From the NCBI RefSeq assembly GCF_003627155.1, contig NZ_CP032621.1, positions 62,001 to 126,000 of the forward strand: a stretch of 64,000 bases of DNA, read 5' to 3'. Origin of the DNA: Streptococcus gwangjuense (lineage in GTDB: Bacteria; Bacillota; Bacilli; Lactobacillales; Streptococcaceae). The notes under the pieces were generated by a model. The model was not told the origin of the DNA, did not search any database, and saw nothing but the letters and a program-made list of their open reading frames with translations. Shown here piece after piece: positions 43,490 through 53,175 of the stretch; position 1 is the stretch's first letter, and each line of letters begins with the position of its first letter. A program made the position numbers and the translations under genes.

Positions 43490-45823
43490 ATGGTTGTTAA
43501 GACAGTTGTTGAAGCACAAGATATTTTTGACAAAGCTTGGGAAGGCTTCAAAGGCGTAGATTGGAAAGAAAAAGCAAGTGTATCACGCTTCGTACAAGCT
43601 AACTACACACCTTACGATGGAGACGAAAGCTTCCTTGCAGGACCAACAGAACGTTCACTTCACATCAAAAAGATTGTAGAAGAAACTAAGGCTCACTACG
43701 AAGAAACTCGTTTCCCAATGGACACTCGTCCAACATCTATTGCTGATATCCCTGCAGGATTTATTGACAAAGAAAATGAAGTTATCTTTGGTATCCAAAA
43801 CGATGAACTCTTCAAATTGAACTTCATGCCAAAAGGTGGTATCCGTATGGCTGAAACTACTTTGAAAGAAAATGGATACGAACCAGACCCAGCTGTTCAC
43901 GAAATCTTCACTAAATACGTAACAACAGTTAACGACGGTATCTTCCGTGCTTACACTTCAAACATCCGTCGCGCTCGTCACGCTCACACTGTAACTGGTC
44001 TTCCAGATGCATACTCACGCGGACGTATCATCGGTGTTTACGCACGTCTTGCTCTTTACGGTGCAGACTACTTGATGCAAGAAAAAGTAAACGACTGGAA
44101 TGCAATCGAAGAAATCGATGAAGAAACAATCCGTCTTCGTGAAGAAATCAACCTTCAATACCAAGCATTGCAACAAGTTGTTCGCTTGGGTGACCTTTAC
44201 GGAGTTGACGTTCGCAAACCAGCGATGAACGTTAAAGAAGCAATCCAATGGGTTAACATCGCCTTTATGTCTGTCTGCCGTGTTATCAACGGTGCTGCTA
44301 CATCTCTAGGACGTGTGCCAATCGTATTGGACATCTTTGCAGAACGTGACCTTGCTCGTGGTACATTTACTGAATCAGAAATCCAAGAATTCGTTGATGA
44401 TTTCGTTATGAAACTTCGTACAGTTAAATTTGCTCGTACAAAAGCTTATGATCAATTGTACTCAGGTGACCCAACATTCATCACAACTTCTATGGCTGGT
44501 ATGGGTAACGACGGTCGTCACCGTGTTACTAAGATGGACTACCGTTTCTTGAACACTCTTGACAACATCGGTAACTCTCCAGAACCAAACTTAACAGTTC
44601 TTTGGACTGACAAATTGCCATACAACTTCCGTCGCTACTGTATGCACATGAGCCACAAACACTCTTCTATCCAATACGAAGGTGTAACAACAATGGCTAA
44701 AGACGGATATGGTGAAATGAGCTGTATCTCATGCTGTGTATCTCCACTTGACCCAGAAAATGAAGAGCAACGCCACAACATCCAGTACTTCGGTGCGCGT
44801 GTAAACGTATTGAAAGCCCTTCTTACTGGTTTGAACGGTGGTTACGACGATGTTCACAAAGACTACAAAGTATTTGACATCGAACCAATCCGTGACGAAG
44901 TTCTTGAATTTGAATCAGTTAAAGCTAACTTTGAAAAATCTCTTGACTGGTTGACTGACACTTACGTAGATGCTTTGAACATCATCCACTACATGACTGA
45001 TAAGTACAACTACGAAGCTGTTCAAATGGCCTTCTTGCCAACTAAACAACGTGCCAACATGGGATTTGGTATCTGTGGATTTGCCAACACTGTTGACACA
45101 TTGTCAGCTATCAAATACGCTACAGTTAAACCAATCCGCGATGAAAATGGCTATATCTACGATTACGAAACAATCGGTGAATACCCACGTTGGGGTGAAG
45201 ATGACCCACGTTCAAACGAATTGGCAGAATGGTTGATCGAAGCATACACTACTCGTCTACGTAGCCACAAACTTTACAAAGACGCTGAAGCTACAGTATC
45301 ACTTTTGACAATCACATCTAACGTTGCTTACTCTAAACAAACTGGTAACTCACCAGTCCACAAAGGTGTATACCTCAACGAAGATGGTTCTGTGAACTTG
45401 TCTAAACTTGAATTCTTCTCACCAGGTGCTAACCCATCTAACAAAGCTAAAGGTGGATGGTTGCAAAACTTGAACTCACTTTCTAGCCTTGACTTTAGTT
45501 ATGCAGCTGATGGTATCTCATTGACTACACAAGTATCACCTCGCGCTCTTGGTAAGACTCGTGACGAACAAGTTGATAACTTGGTAACAATTCTTGATGG
45601 TTACTTTGAAAACGGTGGACAACACGTTAACTTGAACGTTATGGACTTGAACGATGTTTACGAAAAGATCATGTCAGGTGAAGACGTTATCGTACGTATC
45701 TCTGGATACTGTGTAAACACTAAATACCTCACTCCAGAACAAAAAACTGAATTGACACAACGTGTCTTCCACGAAGTTCTTTCAATGGATGATGCCTTGG
45801 ATGCCTTGGATGCATTGAGCTAA
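43490..45823 (+). CDS. pfl: pyruvate formate-lyase
   Basis: This glycyl-radical enzyme converts pyruvate and CoA to acetyl-CoA and formate in mixed-acid fermentation. The 777-residue product starts at ATG 43490 after AGAGG; the frame runs 12 codons further up without a good ribosome site. Active-site cysteines are Cys415-Cys416 in [14 protein letters not shown], and the radical glycine is Gly739 in VRISGYCVN, with the conserved alpha/beta barrel core. Codon use is that of a highly expressed gene. It needs an activating enzyme encoded elsewhere. Confidence 0.98.
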   Translation: MVVKTVVEAQDIFDKAWEGFKGVDWKEKASVSRFVQANYTPYDGDESFLAGPTERSLHIKKIVEETKAHYEETRFPMDTRPTSIADIPAGFIDKENEVIFGIQNDELFKLNFMPKGGIRMAETTLKENGYEPDPAVHEIFTKYVTTVNDGIFRAYTSNIRRARHAHTVTGLPDAYSRGRIIGVYARLALYGADYLMQEKVNDWNAIEEIDEETIRLREEINLQYQALQQVVRLGDLYGVDVRKPAMNVKEAIQWVNIAFMSVCRVINGAATSLGRVPIVLDIFAERDLARGTFTESEIQEFVDDFVMKLRTVKFARTKAYDQLYSGDPTFITTSMAGMGNDGRHRVTKMDYRFLNTLDNIGNSPEPNLTVLWTDKLPYNFRRYCMHMSHKHSSIQYEGVTTMAKDGYGEMSCISCCVSPLDPENEEQRHNIQYFGARVNVLKALLTGLNGGYDDVHKDYKVFDIEPIRDEVLEFESVKANFEKSLDWLTDTYVDALNIIHYMTDKYNYEAVQMAFLPTKQRANMGFGICGFANTVDTLSAIKYATVKPIRDENGYIYDYETIGEYPRWGEDDPRSNELAEWLIEAYTTRLRSHKLYKDAEATVSLLTITSNVAYSKQTGNSPVHKGVYLNEDGSVNLSKLEFFSPGANPSNKAKGGWLQNLNSLSSLDFSYAADGISLTTQVSPRALGKTRDEQVDNLVTILDGYFENGGQHVNLNVMDLNDVYEKIMSGEDVIVRISGYCVNTKYLTPEQKTELTQRVFHEVLSMDDALDALDALS

Positions 45824-45842
45824 GATTATATAAAATAATACA

Positions 45843-45876
45843 AAGAAGGACTAGTTAAAAGCTAGTTCTTCTTTTT
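45843..45876 (+). terminator. pfl terminator
   Basis: AAGAAGGACTAG/CTAGTTCTTCTT 12-pair stem (one G-T) with a seven-base loop, then TTTTTG. Confidence 0.9.
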
Positions 45877-45887
45877 GTAAAATTTAT

Positions 45888-45938
45888 TGGTCAATTAAAG
45901 TCAAATCTCTTGACCTTTTCTGACTAATGTAGTATATT
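45888..45938 (+). promoter_or_regulatory. clpL promoter with CtsR operators
   Basis: GGTCAA-TTA-AAGTCAAA (45889-45905) is a near match to the CtsR heptad repeat. A reversed, poorer pair TTGACC...TGACTAA follows (45910-45926). The promoter TTGACC (45910), 17 bases, TATATT (45933) overlaps the second operator, so CtsR binding would block RNA polymerase. This is the expected heat-shock control of clp genes. Confidence 0.75.
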
Positions 45939-46006
45939 ATGAACGTAAGGTAAATGAAAGCCTTACTAGAACGCTTATTTAAAGTGAAATAGAAAGAGGT
46001 GGGTCT

Positions 46007-46096
46007 ATGTTTAATCTAGAAATCTTTAGAAGTAAAGATAGTCTACTCCTGCTTAAAAAAGAAAAACCAGAAATAGTACGTAGAGTAGCAATTTAG
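46007..46096 (+). CDS. 29-codon ORF in the clpL leader
   Basis: ATG 46007 is preceded by AAAGAGGTGGG, a strong ribosome binding site, and the frame runs to TAG 46094-46096. The peptide begins MFNLEIFRSKDSLLLLKKEK and ends basic (VRRVAI). It lies about 70 bases after the CtsR-controlled promoter and 84 bases before clpL, so it would be co-induced by heat. The remaining leader, to 46180, shows no strong hairpin. It may be a small stress peptide or a translated leader. No family is recognised. Confidence 0.5.
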   Translation: MFNLEIFRSKDSLLLLKKEKPEIVRRVAI

Positions 46097-46180
46097 CTAG
46101 TCTAAATTTTTTAAAACAAAGGTCAAAGATAGTCAATATCAGTAGTAATAACGAAGAAAAAACAAAAAGAGGTAAAGAAT

Positions 46181-48286
46181 ATGGACAACAACTTTAATAA
46201 TTTTAACAACATGGATGATTTATTTAACCAATTGATGGGTGGTATGCGAGGATATAGCTCTGAAAATCGTCGCTACTTGATTAATGGACGTGAAGTAACA
46301 CCTGAGGAATTTGCTCATTATCGTGCAACTGGTCAATTACCAGGAAATGCAGAAACTGATGGACAAATGCCACAACAGGCGTCAGGTATGAAACAAGACG
46401 GTGTCCTTGCTAAACTAGGTCGAAACTTGACTGCAGAAGCTCGTGAGGGCAAGCTGGATCCTGTCATCGGACGAAACAAGGAAATTCAAGAAACATCTGA
46501 AATTCTTTCACGCCGTACCAAGAACAATCCTGTTCTAGTCGGAGATGCAGGTGTTGGTAAGACAGCAGTCGTTGAAGGACTAGCGCAAGCCATTGTGAAC
46601 GGAGATGTCCCAGCTGCCATTAAGAATAAGGAAATCATTTCCATTGATATCTCAGGTCTTGAAGCTGGTACTCAATACCGTGGTAGCTTTGAAGAAAACG
46701 TTCAAAATTTAGTCAATGAAGTGAAAGAAGCAGGGAATATTATCCTCTTCTTTGATGAAATTCACCAAATTCTCGGTGCAGGTAGCACTGGTGGAGACAG
46801 TGGATCTAAAGGGCTTGCGGACATTCTTAAGCCAGCTCTATCTCGTGGTGAGTTGACCGTGATTGGGGCAACGACTCAAGACGAATACCGTAATACTATC
46901 TTGAAGAATGCAGCTCTTGCTCGTCGTTTCAATGAAGTCAAGGTAAATGCTCCTTCAGCAGAGGATACTTTTAAAATCCTTCAAGGAATTCGTGACCTTT
47001 ATCAACAACACCACAATGTCATCTTGCCAGATGAAGTTTTGAAAGCAGCAGTGGATTATTCTGTTCAGTATATTCCTCAACGTAGCTTGCCAGATAAGGC
47101 TATCGATCTTGTCGATGTAACAGCGGCTCACTTGGCAGCTCAACATCCAGTAACAGATGTGCATGCTGTTGAACGTGAAATTGAGGCAGAAAAAGACAAG
47201 CAAGAAAAAGCAGTTGAGGCAGAAGATTTTGAAGCAGCTCTAAACTATAAAACACGTATTGCAGAATTGGAAAAGAAAATCGAAAATCACACAGAAGATA
47301 TGAAAGTGACTGCCACTGTCAATGATGTAGCCGAATCTGTAGAACGAATGACAGGTATTCCAGTATCACAAATGGGAGCATCTGATATCGAACGTTTGAA
47401 AGATATGGCTCATCGCTTGCAAGATAAGGTAATCGGACAAGATAAGGCGGTAGAAGCGGTAGCTCGTGCTATCCGTCGTAACCGTGCTGGTTTTGATGAA
47501 GGCAATCGCCCAATCGGTAGCTTCCTCTTTGTAGGTCCAACTGGGGTTGGTAAGACAGAACTTGCTAAGCAATTAGCGCTTGATATGTTTGGAACTAAGG
47601 ACGCAATCATCCGTTTGGATATGTCTGAATACAGTGACCGCACAGCCGTTTCTAAGCTAATTGGTACAACAGCAGGCTATGTGGGTTATGATGACAATAG
47701 CAATACCTTGACAGAACGTGTGCGTCGCAATCCATACTCTATCATTCTCTTGGATGAGATTGAAAAGGCTGATCCTCAAGTCATTACCCTTCTCCTCCAA
47801 GTCTTGGATGATGGTCGTTTGACAGATGGTCAAGGAAATACAGTAAACTTCAAGAATACTGTTATTATTGCAACATCAAATGCTGGATTTGGTTATGAAG
47901 CCAACTTGACAGAAGATGCGGACAAACCAGAATTGATGGATCGTTTGAAACCATTCTTCCGTCCAGAATTCCTTAACCGCTTTAACGCAGTTATCGAGTT
48001 CTCACACTTGACTAAGGAAGACCTTTCTAAGATTGTGGACTTGATGTTGGCTGAAGTCAACCAAACCTTGGCTAAGAAAGACATTGATTTGTCAGTTAGT
48101 CAAGCGGCTAAAGACTATATCACTGAAGAAGGCTATGACGAAGTCATGGGGGTTCGTCCTCTCCGTCGCGTAGTTGAACAAGAAATTCGTGATAAGGTGA
48201 CAGATTTCCACTTGGATCATTTAGATGCCAAACATCTAGAAGCAGATATGGAAGATGGCGTTTTAGTCATTCGTGAAAAAGCCTAA
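46181..48286 (+). CDS. clpL: ATP-dependent chaperone/Clp ATPase ClpL
   Basis: This HSP100 AAA+ protein disaggregates and refolds proteins after heat stress. The 701-residue product has a short N-terminal Asn/Met-rich start, Walker A GDAGVGKT and Walker [10 protein letters not shown] in the first AAA domain, a short middle coiled region with a UVR-like motif ([20 protein letters not shown]), GPTGVGKT and LLDEIEKAD in the second domain, and a D2-small C-terminus. Its short N-terminus and length distinguish it from ClpC and ClpE. AAGAGG lies upstream. It is under CtsR control. Confidence 0.96.
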   Translation: MDNNFNNFNNMDDLFNQLMGGMRGYSSENRRYLINGREVTPEEFAHYRATGQLPGNAETDGQMPQQASGMKQDGVLAKLGRNLTAEAREGKLDPVIGRNKEIQETSEILSRRTKNNPVLVGDAGVGKTAVVEGLAQAIVNGDVPAAIKNKEIISIDISGLEAGTQYRGSFEENVQNLVNEVKEAGNIILFFDEIHQILGAGSTGGDSGSKGLADILKPALSRGELTVIGATTQDEYRNTILKNAALARRFNEVKVNAPSAEDTFKILQGIRDLYQQHHNVILPDEVLKAAVDYSVQYIPQRSLPDKAIDLVDVTAAHLAAQHPVTDVHAVEREIEAEKDKQEKAVEAEDFEAALNYKTRIAELEKKIENHTEDMKVTATVNDVAESVERMTGIPVSQMGASDIERLKDMAHRLQDKVIGQDKAVEAVARAIRRNRAGFDEGNRPIGSFLFVGPTGVGKTELAKQLALDMFGTKDAIIRLDMSEYSDRTAVSKLIGTTAGYVGYDDNSNTLTERVRRNPYSIILLDEIEKADPQVITLLLQVLDDGRLTDGQGNTVNFKNTVIIATSNAGFGYEANLTEDADKPELMDRLKPFFRPEFLNRFNAVIEFSHLTKEDLSKIVDLMLAEVNQTLAKKDIDLSVSQAAKDYITEEGYDEVMGVRPLRRVVEQEIRDKVTDFHLDHLDAKHLEADMEDGVLVIREKA

Positions 48287-48311
48287 GACAAAATTTTGAG
48301 AATAAAAAGAA

Positions 48312-48340
48312 GGAGCCAGCTGAAAAGCCGGTTCCTTTTT
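48312..48340. terminator. terminator between convergent clpL and luxS
   Basis: GGAGCCAGC/GCCGGTTCC stem with a six-base loop, followed by TTTTTT on the plus strand; A-rich sequence on the other side gives U-rich RNA for luxS. Confidence 0.75.
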
Positions 48341-48345
48341 TGTGT

Positions 48346-48828
48346 TTAGATGACATGACGCTCAAAGGCATCATCTGAAATTCCTTGTTCCAAGATGAGT
48401 TTTGCCCATTCTTTAGCAGAAAAGAGGCTGTGGTCCTTGTAGTTGCCACAAGATTCGATGGTTGTTCCAGGAACATCTTCCCAAGTAGTGGTTTCAGCAA
48501 TTTCTTTGAGAGAATCCTTGATAACAGCCGCGATTTCAGCACTGGTATGTTGCCCCCACATAATCATGTGGAAGCCTGTACGGCAACCAAATGGTGAACA
48601 GTCAATCATGCCGTCGATGCGGGTACGGATGAGTTTGGCTAAGAGGTGCTCGATAGTGTGAAGGCCAGCAGTAGGGATAGAGTCTTCATTGGGTTGCACT
48701 AAACGAATATCATAATTGGAGATGACATCTCCCTTTGGCCCTGTTTCTTCCCCGATCAAGCGAACATAGGGTGCTTTAACAATGGTGTGGTCAAGTTCAA
48801 AACTTTCAACAATAACTTCTTTTGACAT
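48346..48828 (-). CDS. luxS: S-ribosylhomocysteine lyase (autoinducer-2 synthase)
   Basis: LuxS cleaves S-ribosylhomocysteine to homocysteine and the precursor of AI-2, in the activated methyl cycle. The 160-residue metalloenzyme has the metal motif HTIEH (His57, Glu60, His61), the catalytic Cys82 in SPFGCRTGF, and a third metal-binding Cys in [19 protein letters not shown] lies upstream on the minus strand, with an extended -10 at 48856-48864. It converges with clpL. Confidence 0.98.
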   Translation of the reverse strand: MSKEVIVESFELDHTIVKAPYVRLIGEETGPKGDVISNYDIRLVQPNEDSIPTAGLHTIEHLLAKLIRTRIDGMIDCSPFGCRTGFHMIMWGQHTSAEIAAVIKDSLKEIAETTTWEDVPGTTIESCGNYKDHSLFSAKEWAKLILEQGISDDAFERHVI

Positions 48829-48855
48829 GGTAAATCCTTTCAGTTTTCTTCTTTC

Positions 48856-48864
48856 ATTATAACA
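48856..48864 (-). promoter_or_regulatory. luxS extended -10 promoter
   Basis: TGTTATAAT on the minus strand, 28 bases before the luxS ATG. Confidence 0.65.
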
Positions 48865-48966
48865 TAAAGGGTGCTGTTGATGGAGTTTGATAAATGACTT
48901 TTTATAATAAAGTCTCTATACATAAACCTCAGAATTATAAAGAAAGAATGGAGAGAAGAATACCTT

Positions 48967-49035
48967 GTGAAAGAAAAGTTTAGTTTTTCTAGTGGAACTC
49001 AGGTGACTTTTGAAAAGTGGATCAACTTTTTCTGA
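48967..49035 (+). CDS. 22-codon ORF upstream of the ABC/two-component operon
   Basis: GTG 48967 is preceded by GGAGAG at 11 bases, and the frame stops at TGA 49033-49035. The peptide starts VKEKFSFSSGTQVTFEKW and ends in an aromatic stretch. No leader or processing motif and no cysteine are seen. It lies 76 bases before the ATPase start and overlaps the first direct repeat. It may be chance. Confidence 0.25.
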   Translation: MKEKFSFSSGTQVTFEKWINFF

Positions 49036-49083
49036 AATTTCTGTTTAATCTCTGAACTAATTCTGAACTAGATTGGGTATACT
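49031..49083 (+). promoter_or_regulatory. direct-repeat operator and -10 of the ABC/two-component operon
   Basis: TCTGAACTA occurs at 49051 and 49062 (period 11), with a related TCTGAAATT at 49031. The repeats end just before TATACT (49078-49083) and replace a usable -35. Helical-period direct repeats at this place are typical for OmpR-type activators; the likely binder is the regulator encoded at 51353. Confidence 0.6.
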
Positions 49084-49111
49084 GGAGAAAATAAAGATAA
49101 AGGAGTTCAGT

Positions 49112-49819
49112 ATGGAACATATTGTAAAAATTAATCGTGTTTCTAAAAAATATGGAGACAAGCAAATTTTAAAGGATATTTCTTTTACAGCTAGGAGTGG
49201 TCGCATTACGGCTTTTCTAGGACATAATGGTGCAGGAAAAAGCTCGACCTTGAGGATTCTCTTGGGCTTAGATCGGGCGACAGCAGGAACTGCGACTTTT
49301 GATGGACAAACCTATCAGTCAATGATTTATCCTCTCAAAACAGTAGGTGCAGCTTTTGACGGTATTGGAGGTCTGCCAAATAGAAAGGTTTACGACCATC
49401 TGCATATTATTGCTGCAAGTAATGCTATTCCGAAGTTTCGGATTGATGAGGTATTGGATATGACTGGGATCGCTCATAAGAAAAAGGATTTCTTATCAAG
49501 CCTGTCTCTAGGAGAGGGGCAGCGCCTGGGGTTGGCAGTAGCTTTACTAGGTGATCCTCAGTTTCTTATATTAGATGAGCCGACTAATGGACTAGATCCA
49601 AGTGGGATTAAGTGGTTTAGAAGGTTCATTCGCCAGCAGGCTGATTTTGGGAAAACCGTCCTTCTATCCTCTCATATCCTGTCTGAGGTACAAATGGTAA
49701 CAGATGATGTAGTCTTGATTCATCATGGGCAAATTATCGAACAGGGAACGCTAGAAGATGTATTACAAGGAACAGATAGTTTAGAAGAGCTCTTCTTCGA
49801 CTTAACAGAGGAGGTTTAA
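49112..49819 (+). CDS. ABC transporter ATPase, LanF/BcrA-like
   Basis: The 235-residue ATPase has Walker A GHNGAGKSS, signature LSLGEGQRLGLA, Walker B FLILDEPTNGLDP, and the switch His in LLSSHILSEVQ. The Q-loop position reads VGAAFDGIGG, lacking the usual Gln, as seen in the immunity/bacitracin-type class. The start at ATG 49112 follows AAGGAG; the frame extends upstream without support. It works with the two permeases that follow, in a LanFEG-like arrangement, probably to remove antimicrobial peptides from the membrane. Confidence 0.88.
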   Translation: MEHIVKINRVSKKYGDKQILKDISFTARSGRITAFLGHNGAGKSSTLRILLGLDRATAGTATFDGQTYQSMIYPLKTVGAAFDGIGGLPNRKVYDHLHIIAASNAIPKFRIDEVLDMTGIAHKKKDFLSSLSLGEGQRLGLAVALLGDPQFLILDEPTNGLDPSGIKWFRRFIRQQADFGKTVLLSSHILSEVQMVTDDVVLIHHGQIIEQGTLEDVLQGTDSLEELFFDLTEEV

Positions 49820-49820
49820 G

Positions 49821-50609
49821 ATGAAAGAGACGATGTCCTTATTGCATTCAGAATGGTTGAAAATCCGATCAATCAAGGCTTTCAAAGTGAGTGTGGCCTT
49901 CATGCTACTATTGGTGCCTGTCGTATCCTGGTTGGAGGGCCGACAATATCTGTCTATCGGCTTGGATGCTACACCTGAGACGGTTCCTAATCTGATAAAC
50001 GCCATTGATCCGCTGGAATATCTAGGTCTCAACGGGGCTTCTATGGCGGTCATGGTTTTGGTCATTTTAGCTGGAATTTTGGGAGCTATGGAATTTCAGT
50101 CTCATAGCTTGCGAACCAGTCTATTGGCTTGTAATAACCGCTTGAAGCTACTTATGGGGAAAATATTGACCTTTGGTTTGTTTTCACTCATCATTAGCTT
50201 GTTATCCATTTATTTGAGCTATATGGTCATGCATCTGGCTTTAGGAAAGGAAGGGCTTGATCCGATTTTGCTCAATCAGGCAGCTTGGAGTTTGATTTTG
50301 TGGAAAACCTTATCTCTAACCCTCTTGGGGATCCTTTCATTTTTGTTAGGTTTATTGGCTCGGACCATGCTAGTTCCTCTGCTATTTCTCGTACCCCAGA
50401 TCTATAATCTGGGAAACTACCTAGCTGCTCACACGAGTTGGGGGGCATATTTGCCACAGCCAGCAGTAGAGTTGTTTGCTGCAACGCCAACTTCCCAATA
50501 TGCCAACAATCCCTTGCAAGGACTCTTGATAATAAGCGTATGGTTGCTAGTCATCGGCGTCATGGCCTCTCTGCGCTTTTTGAAGACGGATTTAGGAGGA
50601 CGCTACTGA
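49821..50609 (+). CDS. ABC-2 type permease, LanE-like
   Basis: The 262-residue membrane protein has six predicted helices (for example LLHSEWLKIRSIKAFKVSVAFMLLL at the start, MAVMVLVILAGILGAMEFQ with the preceding SLRTSLLACNNR exported loop). The N-terminal SEWLKIRS is typical of lantibiotic-immunity permeases. AGGAGG lies before the ATG, one base after the ATPase stop. Its stop overlaps the next permease start (TGATG). Confidence 0.85.
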   Translation: MKETMSLLHSEWLKIRSIKAFKVSVAFMLLLVPVVSWLEGRQYLSIGLDATPETVPNLINAIDPLEYLGLNGASMAVMVLVILAGILGAMEFQSHSLRTSLLACNNRLKLLMGKILTFGLFSLIISLLSIYLSYMVMHLALGKEGLDPILLNQAAWSLILWKTLSLTLLGILSFLLGLLARTMLVPLLFLVPQIYNLGNYLAAHTSWGAYLPQPAVELFAATPTSQYANNPLQGLLIISVWLLVIGVMASLRFLKTDLGGRY

Positions 50610-51331
50610 TGATAAAAGCTCTGCTTAAAAGTGAATGGATTAAGTTTCGTTCTTACTATCTCGTTCTTGGTGCCGCATTTGTGGCTCTGGTAGTCGTTCC
50701 TTTTTTTCTGATGAATCTTGACTACAGTCAGACAGCAGTTGGCCAGACAAAGGCTCTGAGTGAAGCTTTGCATGCTCTCTATCTGGCGCAGCCTGTCATC
50801 GTCATCTTTACTTCCCTCTATTTTGCCCAGGAGTTTGTCAAGTCTGGGATGCGAACGAATTTTCTAACCGTATCAAATAGAAAGGCTTGGTTGGCTGGGA
50901 AATTCCTTTTTCTGGCCGTTCTGCTCTTGGTTCTCTACAGTGTCATGATAGGCAGCTGTTTCTTTGTTATGCTGGCTCGATTTGACCTAGACTTTAGCTG
51001 GCCCTTACTGGGGAAATTCCTCTATTACAGCTCTTTTGGTCTTCTCAGCAATCTTTTTCTGGCTCTTTTAGCTGCTGGCCTCGCTTTGCTCTTTCAATCT
51101 TGGGTTGTGCCGGTGTCGGTGCTATTTCCTCTCTTGATTGGTCTTAGCCGTTTATTGGCAACTTTTATCAAAGAAGCAAAGTACCTGCCCGATCTGGCTA
51201 CGCTAAATCTTTTTGAGTATGAAGGGCTTCAGAATTCGATAGATCTATCAGGGTTGGGAATACAGCTGTTCTGGCTAGCTTTGATTTGGAGCTCTGCTAT
51301 ATTCTTGACCTTGAAACGAGATGTTCGCTAG
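50609..51331 (+). CDS. ABC-2 type permease, LanG-like
   Basis: The 240-residue permease begins IKALLKSEWIKFRSYY, parallel to its upstream neighbour, and has six membrane helices. The start at 50609 is chosen for AGGAGG upstream and the TGATG overlap; the open frame reaches back to 50438 inside the neighbour. Two paralogous permeases with one ATPase make the LanFEG pattern. No lantibiotic synthesis genes are nearby, so the system is probably for self-protection or sensing. Confidence 0.85.
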   Translation: MIKALLKSEWIKFRSYYLVLGAAFVALVVVPFFLMNLDYSQTAVGQTKALSEALHALYLAQPVIVIFTSLYFAQEFVKSGMRTNFLTVSNRKAWLAGKFLFLAVLLLVLYSVMIGSCFFVMLARFDLDFSWPLLGKFLYYSSFGLLSNLFLALLAAGLALLFQSWVVPVSVLFPLLIGLSRLLATFIKEAKYLPDLATLNLFEYEGLQNSIDLSGLGIQLFWLALIWSSAIFLTLKRDVR

Positions 51332-51336
51332 AGGTA

Positions 51337-51345
51337 TGCTATAAT
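51337..51345 (+). promoter_or_regulatory. internal extended -10 promoter before the response regulator
   Basis: TGCTATAAT overlaps the upstream possible start at 51344. The predicted transcript start falls on the ATG at 51353, so transcripts from it would be leaderless. Confidence 0.5.
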
Positions 51346-51352
51346 GGAAATC

Positions 51353-52042
51353 ATGAGACAGTATCGTATTTTGGTGGTTGATGACGACCGGAGCATTTTG
51401 AAGCTGGTGAAAAATGTCCTAGAGCTCGATGCTTATGATGTGACGACGCTTGATCGAATAGAAGAGCTAGAGCTGACGCATTTTGTCGGATATGACTTGA
51501 TTTTGCTAGATGTGATGATGGAGCCTGTTAATGGTTTTGAGCTGTGCTCCTACATTCGTCCTCATCTTTCGTGTCCCATCATATTTTTGACGGCCAAGGA
51601 ATTGGAGGCGGACAAGGTGGAAGGGCTCTTTCGCGGAGCAGATGACTATGTTGTCAAGCCTTTTGGGACCAACGAATTGCTGGCGCGTGTCAGGGCGCAT
51701 CTTCGGCGGGAGGAAAGACGTGAGGAGCGCTATTCTGAGATTGCTTCTTGTCAATTTTATCCAGAGCGCTATGAAATTATCTGTTTTGGTAAAGTCTTGA
51801 AATTTTCAGAGCGAGAGTTTAAGTTGCTGCATTTACTAGCTAGCAATCCCAAGCAGACCTTTTCAGCTGAACGCCTGCATACTTTGCTTTATCCAGAAAG
51901 CTCAGAAACACAGCTTCGTTCCATCTCAGAATACGTATATCAGATTCGTCAAAAATGTAAACAAGAAGGGCTACAAGCAATCACAACAGTGAGAGGAGTA
52001 GGCTATAGATGGCAATTAGAACCCGTAATTTCAAAAGCCTAG
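51353..52042 (+). CDS. OmpR-family response regulator
   Basis: The 229-residue regulator has a receiver domain (DDD acid pocket at 10-12, phosphoacceptor Asp53 in LILLDVMM, Lys in YVVKPF) and a winged-helix output domain (FSEREFKLLHLLASNPKQ, VRGVGYRW at the end). The start at 51353 gives the usual MRQYRILVVDDD beginning; an ATG at 51344 has AGAGG nine bases upstream and may be used on the long operon mRNA. It overlaps the kinase gene by 34 bases. It probably binds the direct repeats at 49031-49070. Confidence 0.93.
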   Translation: MRQYRILVVDDDRSILKLVKNVLELDAYDVTTLDRIEELELTHFVGYDLILLDVMMEPVNGFELCSYIRPHLSCPIIFLTAKELEADKVEGLFRGADDYVVKPFGTNELLARVRAHLRREERREERYSEIASCQFYPERYEIICFGKVLKFSEREFKLLHLLASNPKQTFSAERLHTLLYPESSETQLRSISEYVYQIRQKCKQEGLQAITTVRGVGYRWQLEPVISKA

Positions 52043-53040
52043 TCTGGACAACTAGTTTAAAAATCGTCTTTTTCCATGTTTTGATTTTTGTGCTTATAGG
52101 TTATGAATTTACGCAAGGAAGTGATCACGTTCTTTTCACCTTATTCTTTTGGGCGGGGAGCTTGCTGCTGATTACTTTTTATCATATTTTGAAATTGCTC
52201 CGAAAAATCGACAGGGAAATAAAAATGCTAACGAGTAAGAAGCTTTTAGAAGAAAATCAAAGCCAGCTTTTTCGGATCGAGGAAATGCTCGAAGTCTATA
52301 GCGATTTACGGAGTAGCCACCAAGAAAATGCTCGTCTTCTAGAAAAAGAGCAGCAGCATAATCAGGAGTTGATTTTACAGCTATCAGCGACATCGCACGA
52401 TTTGAAAACGCCCCTAACTGTGATTAAGGGGAATGCTGAGCTCTTGGAATTGGCGCAGTTAGGACAGCCACAGGCAGACTATGCTGCTGAGATTTTGCAG
52501 GCTAGTTACAAGATGGAAGAATATTGTGGCTCTCTTATTGATTACGCTAAGGCTTTTCAGATTGATTCTAATCAGTTCAGTCAGCTTTCCTTAGAGGACT
52601 TTTTGGCTTATCTCCAGGACGATTGGGCACTGTTCAGTAAACAGGAAAGCTATCGTTTTTATCTCCAAGAAGATTGTGATCTTAGCTTGAGATTGTCCAT
52701 TCATTTGGACTATCTCAAGCGAGCTTTGCTCAATATTTTACTGAATGCGCTTGAACATGCAGACCAGAATCAAAAGGAAGTCAAGCTGATGGTATCAGTG
52801 CAGCAGGACCAGTTGGTTTTTGCTATCTGGAACAATGGACCTGCATTTTCAGAGGAGATGCTGCTAGGAGCGGAACGGCTCTTTTATCAGAGTGACCAAA
52901 GCCGCAATTCAGCTAATCCCCATCATGGTATCGGCTTAGCCTTTTCTAAGCAGGTAGCTCTCTTGCATGGTGGTCGTCTGACCCTGCTCAATCTAGACCA
53001 AGGAGGAGCCTCTGTCGAGTTGACAATTTCATTGAAATAA
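52009..53040 (+). CDS. sensor histidine kinase, short-sensor type
   Basis: The 343-residue kinase has two membrane helices (about 13-32 and 41-60) with a tiny external loop, a coiled linker, the HisKA motif SATSHDLKTPLTVIKGN with His130, the N box LLNILLNALEHAD, and the G boxes (WNNGPAF, GIGLAFSKQ). Kinases without an external sensor next to an ABC exporter usually sense antimicrobial peptides via the transporter or the membrane. It ends at a strong terminator. Confidence 0.92.
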   Translation: MAIRTRNFKSLVWTTSLKIVFFHVLIFVLIGYEFTQGSDHVLFTLFFWAGSLLLITFYHILKLLRKIDREIKMLTSKKLLEENQSQLFRIEEMLEVYSDLRSSHQENARLLEKEQQHNQELILQLSATSHDLKTPLTVIKGNAELLELAQLGQPQADYAAEILQASYKMEEYCGSLIDYAKAFQIDSNQFSQLSLEDFLAYLQDDWALFSKQESYRFYLQEDCDLSLRLSIHLDYLKRALLNILLNALEHADQNQKEVKLMVSVQQDQLVFAIWNNGPAFSEEMLLGAERLFYQSDQSRNSANPHHGIGLAFSKQVALLHGGRLTLLNLDQGGASVELTISLK

Positions 53041-53061
53041 ATGAGGATGGAAAAATCATAA

Positions 53062-53116
53062 AAACGCATAATACCAAGTGTCCAAAAGACTTGATATTAT
53101 GCGTTTGATTTTTTTA
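53062..53116 (+). terminator. terminator of the LanFEG-like/two-component operon
   Basis: AAACGCATAATA/TATTATGCGTTT perfect 12-bp stem plus inner CAAGT/ACTTG, followed by GATTTTTTT. Confidence 0.92.
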
Positions 53117-53175
53117 TTATGTAAAGATTTACTGGATTTTTATCTCGAATTGAGTTTTTGTCCAGCCTTGTTTAT

